Assembly: GCA_001709035.1 (NCBI GenBank)
Contig: LVKA01000001.1
Location: forward strand, 1-64,000
Origin: Candidatus Thiodiazotropha endoloripes
GTDB lineage: Bacteria > Pseudomonadota > Gammaproteobacteria > Chromatiales > Chromatiaceae
Direction: 5' to 3'
DNA length: 64,000 nucleotides
The notes beneath the pieces are model-generated. The model was not told the origin of the DNA. It saw only the letters and a list, made by a program, of their open reading frames with translations, and did no database searches. Each line of letters starts with the position of its first letter. The first letter of the stretch is position 1. Both the position numbers and the translations under genes were made by a program. Shown one piece after another: positions 54,065 to 62,197 of the stretch.

Positions 54065-56788
54065 TCAAGCCTGTCCCTCCAGGGGAAGGACAAACTTGAA
54101 TATCGAACCTTTTTCCAGTTCGCTCTCAACCCAGATCCGACCAGCATGATGCTCGACAATTTTTCGGCAAATCGGCAAACCCAGCCCCGACCCCCGGGGC
54201 TTCCCCTCCTGGACATCACTAACCTGATGAAACTTCTCAAAGATCCGCTCCTGTTCACCAGCGGCGATACCACAACCGTTATCGGATACTTCCACATTGG
54301 CCATGCCATTACGTGCATAGACCCTGACACGGATCCGCCCACGTTCTCCATCACAAAACTTGACTGCATTGGAGATCAGATTGATCACCACCTGGATCAA
54401 CCTGTCCTTATCCACAGTGACCTGAACCGCCTGATTGGTCATATCCTTGTGTAAGGCTGTGCCACTCTCAGCCACCAGCTGCTGCGTGGCCACGAGCGCC
54501 TCCTCGATCGCCTCACGCAGATCCGTGGATTGCATTTCCCATTCAACACTGTCGGATTCAATTTTCGCCAGATCCAAGACTTCGTTGATCAGACGTGTCA
54601 GGCGCTCATTCTCCTTGACGATAATGTCCAAAAACTCTTGGCGTTGCGTGGCGGGCATCTCAGGGCTGTCCCGCAGGATTTCCGAAAACGCCCGTATCGA
54701 CGTGAGCGGCGTACGTAACTCGTGGCTGACTGTCGAGACGAAATCATCCTTTAACCGATCCAACTCCTTGAGACGCTCGTTGGCCGCTTTGAGTTTGCCC
54801 GTTGCGGCTTCCAGCTCCTGGGACTTCTGTTCGAGTTGACGGCTGTACTCGAGCACCTGGGAAGTCTCATCGAGAATTTTCATCACCCCTTCGATACTCA
54901 GCTCCTCGCCCTTCACTACCGTGCCCATCATCACGCGTGCCGACGCGGCGCCAATCGCGCCGGCCAGCTGGCGCTCGGCATACTCAACCAATCCGCTTTC
55001 GGCGGGTGCTTCATCGTTCAGTGACTGACCCTCTGCCAGGGCAAACTCTTCAAACGCCTTGGCCGCTTGCTCCACCCCGATGAATCGAGCGAGAATTTCC
55101 CGTATTTCAGCGACCGATGATGTGCTCTCCCAGATACGCGAATCCCGGGTTTGCGAACCTTGCCTGAATACATCAACAAACAGGGTCGCCTGGATACGTT
55201 CAATTGCACTTTGGTTGGCAAACAGTGAGACCCCCACCAGCAGTCCCACATTCACCAACATACTCCAGAATACGGCATGGGTTATCGGATCGAACAGATC
55301 GAGACCCAGCAACTGGTAAGGCCGCAACCAGGACCAACCAAACAGTCCCTCTTCAAGAAACGTTTGAGGGAGCCAACCCGAAAGGGCGAAACCGGGTATC
55401 ACCAGCGTGTAGGCCCATACCAAAAAGCCCCCAAGCAGACCGGCCACCGCACCTGCACGGCTGGCACCCTTCCAATAGATACCGATCAATATCGGTGGAG
55501 CAAACTGGGCGGCTGCAGCAAAAGAGACCAAGCCGATGGTGACCAGTGCATAGGACTCTCCAATGAGTTGGAAGTAGAGATACCCCAGCAGTAAGATGGC
55601 GATGATGGCGCCGCGTCGAATCGCCAGTAACAAGCCACTCATATCCTCACGATGCAACAGACGCATACGCAGCAAAAACGGAATCACCAGGTCGTTGCAT
55701 ACCATAGTGGATATCGCGATGGTTGCTACAATCACCATACCGGTTGCGGCCGAGAGTCCACCGATAAAGGCGAAAAGTGCCAAAAATTCCGCACTCTCTG
55801 TCATCGGCAGCGTCAACACGAAAGTGTCCGGATCAATGGTGCCTTGAGGAAACAGAATCAAACCGGCTATAGCAATTGGCAGCACAAACAGATTGATCAA
55901 CAAAAGGTAGAGAGGAAACAACCAGCTCGCTTTACGAATATGCGCTTCATTGACATTTTCAACCACCAGAACCTGAAACTGACGCGGCAGAAACATAATT
56001 GCCATCATGGCAAGAAAGGTCAGGGACAACCAACTCGCGTAGCTACCGGGCATGGCATCAAAGCTGAATAGAAGGGCCACCTCCGGCACAGTGGCTGCTT
56101 TGGCAAACAGATCCCCCGGCCCGGAAAACAGCACAAATACCACAAACAGTCCGACTGTCAGAAATGCGATCAACTTGATCAGGGATTCGAATGCGATCGC
56201 AGCGACCATCCCTTCATGACGCTCGGTGGTATCGATATGCCGGGTACCGAAGAGGATGGTGAACGCTGCCAGGGCGAGTGCGACATAGAGTGCGGTATCG
56301 GCATAAATAGCCCGGGTTGCTGCATTGTCGGCAATTTGCGGATAGGTTAGCAGCACATTGGAACTGACGGCGATGGCCTTCAATTGCAGGGAGATGTAGG
56401 GCATGATGCCTACTACCGCAATCACGGTCACCACCCCCCCCACCAGAGCGCTTTTTCCATAGCGGGAGCCGATAAAGTCGGCAATCGAAGTAATTCGATG
56501 CACCTTGCTGATACGAACGATCTTGCGTAACACAAACCACCAGAGGCAGGCCATCAGAGTAGGCCCCAGATAGATGGGTAAAAACCCGACACCGGAACCG
56601 GCGGCCCGGCCGACACTGCCGTAGAATGTCCAAGCGGTACAGTAGACAGCGATCGATAGCGTATAGATATAGGGATTACTGATGATCGATCGCCCTGCAT
56701 CCGAACGCATGTCCGCATAAAAGGCAATTGCGAACAGTAGCCCCAGATAGGCAAAGGCAATGAGTAACATCAACCAGCCGGAGAGCAT
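54065..56788 (-). CDS. Sodium:solute symporter-histidine kinase fusion (CrbS/MxtR-like)
   Basis: 907 residues. The first ~520 residues are a sodium:solute symporter domain with about 13 helices (YCTAWTFYGSVGRAAGSGVG, FLPRQFQVLVVENVN, GGLSAATGMVIVATIAIS). A linker with a coiled coil follows, then HisKA with SHELRTPLTSIRAFSE (His689) and a HATPase domain (NLISNAVKFC, DNGCGIAAGE, GSGLGLPICRKIVEHH). This is the CrbS/MxtR layout that senses acetate or related solutes and controls acs. Here the likely partners are the single-domain receivers rather than a LuxR-type CrbR. Start at 56788 is supported by AAAGGCGG upstream and lies four bases after the small membrane gene. Confidence 0.92.
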   Translation of the reverse strand: MLSGWLMLLIAFAYLGLLFAIAFYADMRSDAGRSIISNPYIYTLSIAVYCTAWTFYGSVGRAAGSGVGFLPIYLGPTLMACLWWFVLRKIVRISKVHRITSIADFIGSRYGKSALVGGVVTVIAVVGIMPYISLQLKAIAVSSNVLLTYPQIADNAATRAIYADTALYVALALAAFTILFGTRHIDTTERHEGMVAAIAFESLIKLIAFLTVGLFVVFVLFSGPGDLFAKAATVPEVALLFSFDAMPGSYASWLSLTFLAMMAIMFLPRQFQVLVVENVNEAHIRKASWLFPLYLLLINLFVLPIAIAGLILFPQGTIDPDTFVLTLPMTESAEFLALFAFIGGLSAATGMVIVATIAISTMVCNDLVIPFLLRMRLLHREDMSGLLLAIRRGAIIAILLLGYLYFQLIGESYALVTIGLVSFAAAAQFAPPILIGIYWKGASRAGAVAGLLGGFLVWAYTLVIPGFALSGWLPQTFLEEGLFGWSWLRPYQLLGLDLFDPITHAVFWSMLVNVGLLVGVSLFANQSAIERIQATLFVDVFRQGSQTRDSRIWESTSSVAEIREILARFIGVEQAAKAFEEFALAEGQSLNDEAPAESGLVEYAERQLAGAIGAASARVMMGTVVKGEELSIEGVMKILDETSQVLEYSRQLEQKSQELEAATGKLKAANERLKELDRLKDDFVSTVSHELRTPLTSIRAFSEILRDSPEMPATQRQEFLDIIVKENERLTRLINEVLDLAKIESDSVEWEMQSTDLREAIEEALVATQQLVAESGTALHKDMTNQAVQVTVDKDRLIQVVINLISNAVKFCDGERGRIRVRVYARNGMANVEVSDNGCGIAAGEQERIFEKFHQVSDVQEGKPRGSGLGLPICRKIVEHHAGRIWVESELEKGSIFKFVLPLEGQA

Positions 56789-56792
56789 CTGT

Positions 56793-57029
56793 TCAACCGC
56801 CTTTGCGTTCGCGACGCAGGCTCTCTCTTTCACCGCTCCGGCGTGTCTCCATCAGCAGCGCCAGGAAAACGATAATCAGTAACCAGGCGATAAACAGATA
56901 GAGATAGAGTACAGGAATACCCAACCATAAGGATCCCGCACCGAACAGATGCAACAGCGGATAGTTGAGCAGGATCACTCCCAACAGAAAAAGAACGATG
57001 AGACGCTCATGATTTCGCCCGTTTGTCAT
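56793..57029 (-). CDS. Small two-helix membrane protein
   Basis: 78 residues with two hydrophobic helices (LIVLFLLGVILLNYPLLHLF and VLYLYLFIAWLLIIVFLALL) and a highly basic tail (RRSGERESLRRERKGG). It sits immediately upstream of the symporter-kinase gene, where small accessory membrane proteins are common for this transporter family. Start taken at ATG 57029; a GTG six codons upstream is possible. Confidence 0.75.
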   Translation of the reverse strand: MTNGRNHERLIVLFLLGVILLNYPLLHLFGAGSLWLGIPVLYLYLFIAWLLIIVFLALLMETRRSGERESLRRERKGG

Positions 57030-57047
57030 AGTCTTTATCCAACTCAC

Positions 57048-57381
57048 TGATGATCAACCAATTGTCGAGATACAGACTCCGTTCCCGGTGCCCCACCCAT
57101 CCACGCCAAGGTGAATAATGAGGTCGTATTCTTTGAAGTTTAATAAACTTCAGGTCAATTGCACGATTTAAGAAAAATCTTGACCCTTTACCTGGTCGAA
57201 TCAAAAGTGTCGACAACTCCGAACAACCGGGATAACAGGAATCCGCAAGAAACTGATTGCATTGCGCAAAGAGCGTGACGTCTATCCGCAAATAGACTGA
57301 TCAATCCATCTGTATGGAGAGTGTCGGATTGAAGCGCAGAGTCGCACTGTGAATATAAACTGACCGATTCGTTACTGATGG
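57048..57381. other. Gap between signalling cluster and second receiver gene
   Basis: No gene or strong hairpin was recognised. It should contain the promoter for the small membrane protein/symporter-kinase transcript. Confidence 0.4.
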
Positions 57382-57759
57382 TTAACTCGAAGAATGATCC
57401 AAGAGGGATTTCACCTTTTCCACCAACTCTTGGGTAGCAAAGGGTTTAGTGACATAGTCATCTGCCCCGAGCGCCATACCCTTATCGCGCTCCACGTCCC
57501 GCCCCCTGGCCGTCAACATGATAATACGCACTGAACTCAACTCAGGATCACCCCGCACTGCCTGACAAACCTCGTAACCATCCATTCGCGGCATCATCAC
57601 ATCGAGCAGCACAAGATCCGGCCGCAGCTGCTTAATGGTGCTCAGGGCATCGACGCCATTGTTGGCCGTCGTTACGTTATATCCCGCCTTCTTCATTAGA
57701 AACTCCAATGAAAGAACGATATTGGGTTCGTCGTCTACCACCAGAATCTCTCCACCCAT
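57382..57759 (-). CDS. Single-domain response regulator, paralogue of the 51380 receiver
   Basis: 125-residue CheY-like receiver: EILVVDDEPNIVLSLEFLMK, phosphoacceptor in LVLLDVMMPRMDGYEVCQ, MLTARGRDVERDKGMALGAD and TKPFATQELVEKV. It aligns along its whole length with the receiver at 51380-51763, so the two arose by duplication. Start at ATG 57759 after GAGAGG; a longer frame reaches 57786. It is the first gene of the cluster on the minus strand. Confidence 0.92.
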   Translation of the reverse strand: MGGEILVVDDEPNIVLSLEFLMKKAGYNVTTANNGVDALSTIKQLRPDLVLLDVMMPRMDGYEVCQAVRGDPELSSVRIIMLTARGRDVERDKGMALGADDYVTKPFATQELVEKVKSLLDHSSS

Positions 57760-58167
57760 AAGCCTCTCTCCCGCATTGGATGCCATTACCGCTTCAATAA
57801 ACGGTTATCTTTGGATTCAGTCAATAGTATAGTTTTAATATTCGACCGTATTCATGAAATCAGGCGCTCTTGGTCGAACTGAAACCTGTGGACCAGAATA
57901 GCTTCTCGGTAGCGCCTGTGATGCAGTCAACAGCCCGGAAGTTGGCGGTATTGTGTAAAGATATCTGCTGCTTACAACGCCATAACATTTGCTCCGATTT
58001 CTTGTCTAACAGACTAGGGCCTGTTAACACTAACCCAATAGGCCCTTGTATCTTAAGACAGATCAGCAACTTCATCGCATTGAGAAATTTGATCTCAAGG
58101 TTTGTGTTTGCCCTGTAGGGTAAGTGCATTTGAATCATCAGAATGCTAACTTGAATTGGTTCTCGGA
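57760..58167. repeat. Gap with family-1 repeat at 58014-58046
   Basis: CTAGGGCCTGTTAACACTAA, then CCCAATAGGCCCTTG, a near twin of the copy at 39529. The ends form a short hairpin. No gene is seen in the gap, which lies between divergent genes. Confidence 0.65.
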
Positions 58168-59127
58168 ATGGCAGGAGAATTCAAAAGAGCGATTGTGGGC
58201 CTCAGTACAGCGTCCTCGCATGGAAGTCGACCCTGTGCGTATCATTTAGGCCCATCGGTTTTACGCCAATACGACAGAACAGCCAGTGTGAACTGGATGC
58301 GGCCTATCACAACCTCAACTCGTGAGCGAATAGACTCCTTGATCGCACTCAACCGGGATGTGCGCCTTTGCACGGAATCTCTGCTATTGCAGGGACGGTG
58401 TTTCATATTTCTAAGCGGAGACCACAGCACAGCGATTGGTATTTGGGGGGGCGTCATGCGTGCACTGGCAAAAACCGACCGACAGCTTGGTCTGATTTGG
58501 ATCGATGCTCACATGGATGCTCATACCACAAGATCAAGTCCATCAGGCAATCCTCACGGCATGCCGGTTGCCGGCTTGCTGGGTATGCATGATCCCATAT
58601 TGAAGCGGATTGGAGATGGTCAGCCAACCATCAAGCCGGAACAGATCGTGCTTGTTGGCGTCCACAGTTATGAATCGATCGAGAAAAGACACCTGGACGG
58701 TTTGGGTGTCGAATACTACATGATGAGCAGGGTTCGTCAGCTGGGGCTGCGAACGATACTCCATCGCTGTTGGCAAAAGCTGTTACTGCATTGCGATCTA
58801 GTCGGCATCAGTATCGATCTGGACGCAATCGATCCCAGAGACGCACCTGGGGTCACAGTGCCTGTAGCACACGGAATACGCTTACAGGAGTTGCTGCAAG
58901 CACTCGCCTTCATGCCCACGCCCGCAGCTATCGAGCTATCGGAGTACAATCCGTGTGCTGATCGAAACCTAAAGACAATGCGTTCGATTTCGTTGATTAC
59001 CCAGGCAGTCTTCAATCGATCAAATAGCCGTAGAGGTTTTTCGGATCGGGTGGGATCGCGAGCAGTTGGATCGACTCACCGATATCATGAGCTACCGCCA
59101 ATTCCTCTAGCAGCATCAGGGCGCTGA
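58168..59127 (+). CDS. Arginase-family ureohydrolase
   Basis: 319 residues. Manganese-site motifs: SGDHSTAIG, IWIDAHMDAH, NPHGMPVAGL and SIDLDAIDP. This is the arginase/agmatinase/formiminoglutamase fold; the NPHGMP loop and the adjacent ornithine cyclodeaminase gene argue for arginase (arginine to ornithine + urea). ATG 58168 is preferred over a TTG 4 codons upstream. The last ~38 residues overlap the 3' end of the opposite gene by 116 bases and have no family counterpart, so an earlier stop may have been lost. Confidence 0.85.
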   Translation: MAGEFKRAIVGLSTASSHGSRPCAYHLGPSVLRQYDRTASVNWMRPITTSTRERIDSLIALNRDVRLCTESLLLQGRCFIFLSGDHSTAIGIWGGVMRALAKTDRQLGLIWIDAHMDAHTTRSSPSGNPHGMPVAGLLGMHDPILKRIGDGQPTIKPEQIVLVGVHSYESIEKRHLDGLGVEYYMMSRVRQLGLRTILHRCWQKLLLHCDLVGISIDLDAIDPRDAPGVTVPVAHGIRLQELLQALAFMPTPAAIELSEYNPCADRNLKTMRSISLITQAVFNRSNSRRGFSDRVGSRAVGSTHRYHELPPIPLAASGR

Positions 59128-60022
59128 AATCCTCGAGTGCAAAACCGACGGCATCAAACAGCGTGATCTCACTGTCATGTTGGCGGCCAGGATGATTCTG
59201 GCGAACCAGCGATTGTAGCTCCACAGGAGCTGTAGTACCTTGCCGATTCTGAATCTCACCCTCAACCCGGGTTTGGGGCAGATACTCCACGACAACGGTT
59301 GCTCTGTCGATCAGTTGCGGTGGCAACTCCGTTTTACCGGGACAATCCCCACCAAGGGCATGGATATGCATACCAGGAGTGATCTGGTCAGCATGGAATA
59401 AAACCGCCTTCTTGCGTGCGGCTGTCGCGGTCACAAGGATATCGATCCCTTCCAGCAAGCTCTCTGGGTTTTGCTTGTGATGCATCTGCCATGCCTGACC
59501 AGAGAGATTTCGTGCAAACTTCTCTGCTGCTTGGGGATCGATATCCAGATAGTTTACCTGCTCGATCGGGAACTCATTAGCCAGTGCAAGCAGTTGAAAC
59601 TCCGCTTGTGCACCACAACCGATGATACCGACCCGTCGGCTGTCACGACGCGCCAGATAGCGCGCTCCCAGAGCGGTGACTGCCGCTGTTCTTAGCGCGG
59701 TCATGATTCCCGTTTCTGCAACCAGTATCGGCATGCCGGTCTCCACCTCGGCGAGCACGCCAAGTGAAAGAATGCTCGGCAGTCCTTTTGGTATATTCCC
59801 TGGGTGACCATTGACGAACTTGAAGCTGTAGTGTGCTTGATCGGAACAGGGCATCAGCTCCAGTACGCCATGCTCAAAGTGCGTAGCATGACGTTCCGAT
59901 TTTGAGAACTCATCCCAGCGGGAAAAATCACTTTTGATACGTGTAGTCAGATCCCGGAGAAAGGCCTGCAGGCCAGTTTGCCGCATGAGGTCACGAATAT
60001 GATTTATCGTTAGTAGACGCAT
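59012..60022 (-). CDS. Ornithine cyclodeaminase/mu-crystallin family protein
   Basis: 336 residues with the family's NAD site VGIIGCGAQAEFQLLAL and the substrate region FKFVNGHPGN, TALRTAAVTALGARYLARRD; GGDCPGKTELP contains the catalytic Asp. Ornithine cyclodeaminase converts ornithine to proline + NH3; other members are alanine or ketimine dehydrogenases. Facing an arginase gene, ornithine to proline is the likely step. The two genes converge with overlapping 3' ends. Confidence 0.87.
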   Translation of the reverse strand: MRLLTINHIRDLMRQTGLQAFLRDLTTRIKSDFSRWDEFSKSERHATHFEHGVLELMPCSDQAHYSFKFVNGHPGNIPKGLPSILSLGVLAEVETGMPILVAETGIMTALRTAAVTALGARYLARRDSRRVGIIGCGAQAEFQLLALANEFPIEQVNYLDIDPQAAEKFARNLSGQAWQMHHKQNPESLLEGIDILVTATAARKKAVLFHADQITPGMHIHALGGDCPGKTELPPQLIDRATVVVEYLPQTRVEGEIQNRQGTTAPVELQSLVRQNHPGRQHDSEITLFDAVGFALEDFSALMLLEELAVAHDIGESIQLLAIPPDPKNLYGYLID

Positions 60023-60650
60023 TTCGATGCACCATAAGGCTTTTACTCTTTGACAATGAAAGCCTGATGTTATCTCCCGAAAAAGTCTTTCTGTCGGTTT
60101 TTACCATTAACAGGCAATCCGGAATACACAGGATCAACAATCAAGAGAGTGAATCTCGACAAACGAAGTAGCGGTAACAGGATGTCAAAGTGCGATTGTC
60201 TCGGTTTAACGATAAATGCAATGAAAGCTTGGACATCAATACACAAGCCCTGTTTGTCACTGAATCGGCTTTATAGATTCACTGGTATTGATCTCTTAAT
60301 CTAAGGCATCAAACACAATAGCCTGCCGGGTTGCAGTTGCAATTCAATTCACTTCTCTTCCAGAGAAGACAGCCGGCCAACTGAATGATCGCAGTTACCA
60401 TCGTATCCGTAATACCTAGTTTCATTCTGATGATGACGAATCAATTTAGGTAAAGATTTTTCTCTCCTGACAGATTGTCATTCAATAATCTGACAATCTG
60501 TCAGTTATCCATTGTAAAGGCAGTTCAATCACATGCATTTTACAAAAATTAACATTTTTCCAGTATTTTTAAAGCCAATAACCCTACATTGTATGCTTGT
60601 ATTACCGATACAAAAATATGTGAAATGGCTTGGCAATGGTGTGGCACTAC
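60023..60650. other. AT-rich gap upstream of the chemoreceptor
   Basis: No gene is supported. It contains the perfect inverted repeat at 60467-60504 listed separately and becomes AT-rich after about 60400. It should hold promoters for both the minus-strand cyclodeaminase and the plus-strand chemoreceptor. Confidence 0.4.
60467..60504. promoter_or_regulatory. Perfect 14-bp inverted repeat upstream of chemoreceptor
   Basis: CTGACAGATTGTCA and TGACAATCTGTCAG are exact complements around a ten-base spacer. No T run follows, so an operator or RNA structure is more likely than a terminator. It is about 145 bases before the chemoreceptor start. Confidence 0.45.
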
Positions 60651-61784
60651 ATGATTGGATTATTTAACAAAAAAGAAATTTCAGACCTCAGGCAAGAGTT
60701 ATCCCAAGTAAAAATAGAGTTGGAAGAAAAAACCAATCAGATCAGATTGATCAAAGAAAGTAATGATGAATTATCAGAAAAGGCTCAAGATGCGTTGAAT
60801 GAGCTTCGCTTACAGCAGCAGTTACTGATAAATTTCAATACACTGAGCGACTCATTCAGTGAACTTCAGCAATCAATGATGCATGCTGCTGTAAACATGA
60901 AAGAAGAAAAGTCGAATGCAATTCGCAGTTCAGAGATTTCAACTCAGGCAATTTCCAGTATCGGCGTCATGACCGATGAAATTGACAATGTCAGTCTTAT
61001 CTCCAGAGAGAGCTCAGAGAGTGTTGATAAGTTGGCCACACTGGCAGGCAATATCAGTAATTTCGTTACCATCATCCAAGGGATATCAGAGCAAACTAAT
61101 TTACTGGCATTAAATGCAGCAATCGAGGCCGCTCGTGCAGGAGATATGGGTCGTGGTTTTGCTGTGGTGGCGGATGAAGTCCGAACTTTAGCCGGACATA
61201 CGCGTGATGCCACAACAGAAATTGCATCTCTTGTGGAAACAATCACCCAGGAAACTCAGAAATCTAAACAAACAATGTCATCGATGCGAGATGTGACTAC
61301 AGCTTTTCAAGACAAAGTCGCACAATCTGTCGATACGATCAAACAGCAGTTTGAATTATCGAAATCAATGGAAATGGTGATATCTTCTACTGCGCTTAGA
61401 ACCTTTGTTGAACTGGCGAAGTTTGACCATATGATCTTTAAGTTTGGTATCTACAAAGCATTTCTTGGACTGGCCGAACTACCTGCCGACTCTCTCTCAG
61501 ACCACAGAAACTGCCGCCTAGGGCAGTGGTATTACAGTGGTGAGGGAGTTTCGTGTTTTTCAACACTTTCCGGTTATCGTGAAATAGAGAAACCTCATCA
61601 GCTTGTACATAAGTATGGCAAACAGGCCCTGGTCCATCTGGAAAAGGATGATAAAGAGGCCAGTATCGACAACATCGCTTTGATGGAAGAAGCCAGCATG
61701 CAGGTAATCGCAAATCTTGAGCGATTGGCACACTCTGGGGAATCCAACGCTCATATCCTGTGCACAGATGAGGATGAATCATAG
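60651..61784 (+). CDS. Soluble chemoreceptor with CZB domain
   Basis: 377 residues, no transmembrane helix. The N-terminal coiled coil ([20 protein letters not shown]) leads to a short MCP signalling domain with the hairpin tip [20 protein letters not shown], then a C-terminal CZB zinc-binding domain: [29 protein letters not shown] and PHQLVHKYG supply the His/Cys ligands. CZB receptors sense hypochlorous acid or zinc state and signal to CheA. No che genes are in the window. The start is uncertain; ATG 60651 ([11 protein letters not shown]) resembles related N-termini. Confidence 0.88.
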   Translation: MIGLFNKKEISDLRQELSQVKIELEEKTNQIRLIKESNDELSEKAQDALNELRLQQQLLINFNTLSDSFSELQQSMMHAAVNMKEEKSNAIRSSEISTQAISSIGVMTDEIDNVSLISRESSESVDKLATLAGNISNFVTIIQGISEQTNLLALNAAIEAARAGDMGRGFAVVADEVRTLAGHTRDATTEIASLVETITQETQKSKQTMSSMRDVTTAFQDKVAQSVDTIKQQFELSKSMEMVISSTALRTFVELAKFDHMIFKFGIYKAFLGLAELPADSLSDHRNCRLGQWYYSGEGVSCFSTLSGYREIEKPHQLVHKYGKQALVHLEKDDKEASIDNIALMEEASMQVIANLERLAHSGESNAHILCTDEDES

Positions 61785-62197
61785 CTACCAAGTTAGATTT
61801 ACTGCGTAGCTGGATAGCCTCAATTACCATCTGCCGACACCCATGTTGATTCAGTATACAGACTATCAAGTGAATGGTTTACAAACTTCAACGGAAAGGT
61901 TCCGCACTGATCCGAATAAAATCTGAGAGCCGGTGTGATCTCAGCATTCCACTGCCCACTTATGGGTAAAACGTGCAGAAACAGAGCTGTATTCAAAACG
62001 CACAAAACAGCAAGATCAATAGATTTTCAGACTCTGACTTGATTGATTCGCAAGCTACCATTCGGTTGGCACTTTCTATTTACCTATAGGAAATATTTCG
62101 AAAGTGGGTCTATGCTTCCTAATATTAAATAGGGATCTGCCGGAAATAGAATAAGCCGCTTTGTTGGAAGAATAAATACAAAGAGGATCAACAGCTT
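61785..62197. other. Gap before the right-edge CHAT-like gene
   Basis: No gene is seen. The last 15 bases contain the ribosome site AGAGGA (62182-62187) of the next gene. No clear promoter boxes were identified. Confidence 0.4.
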
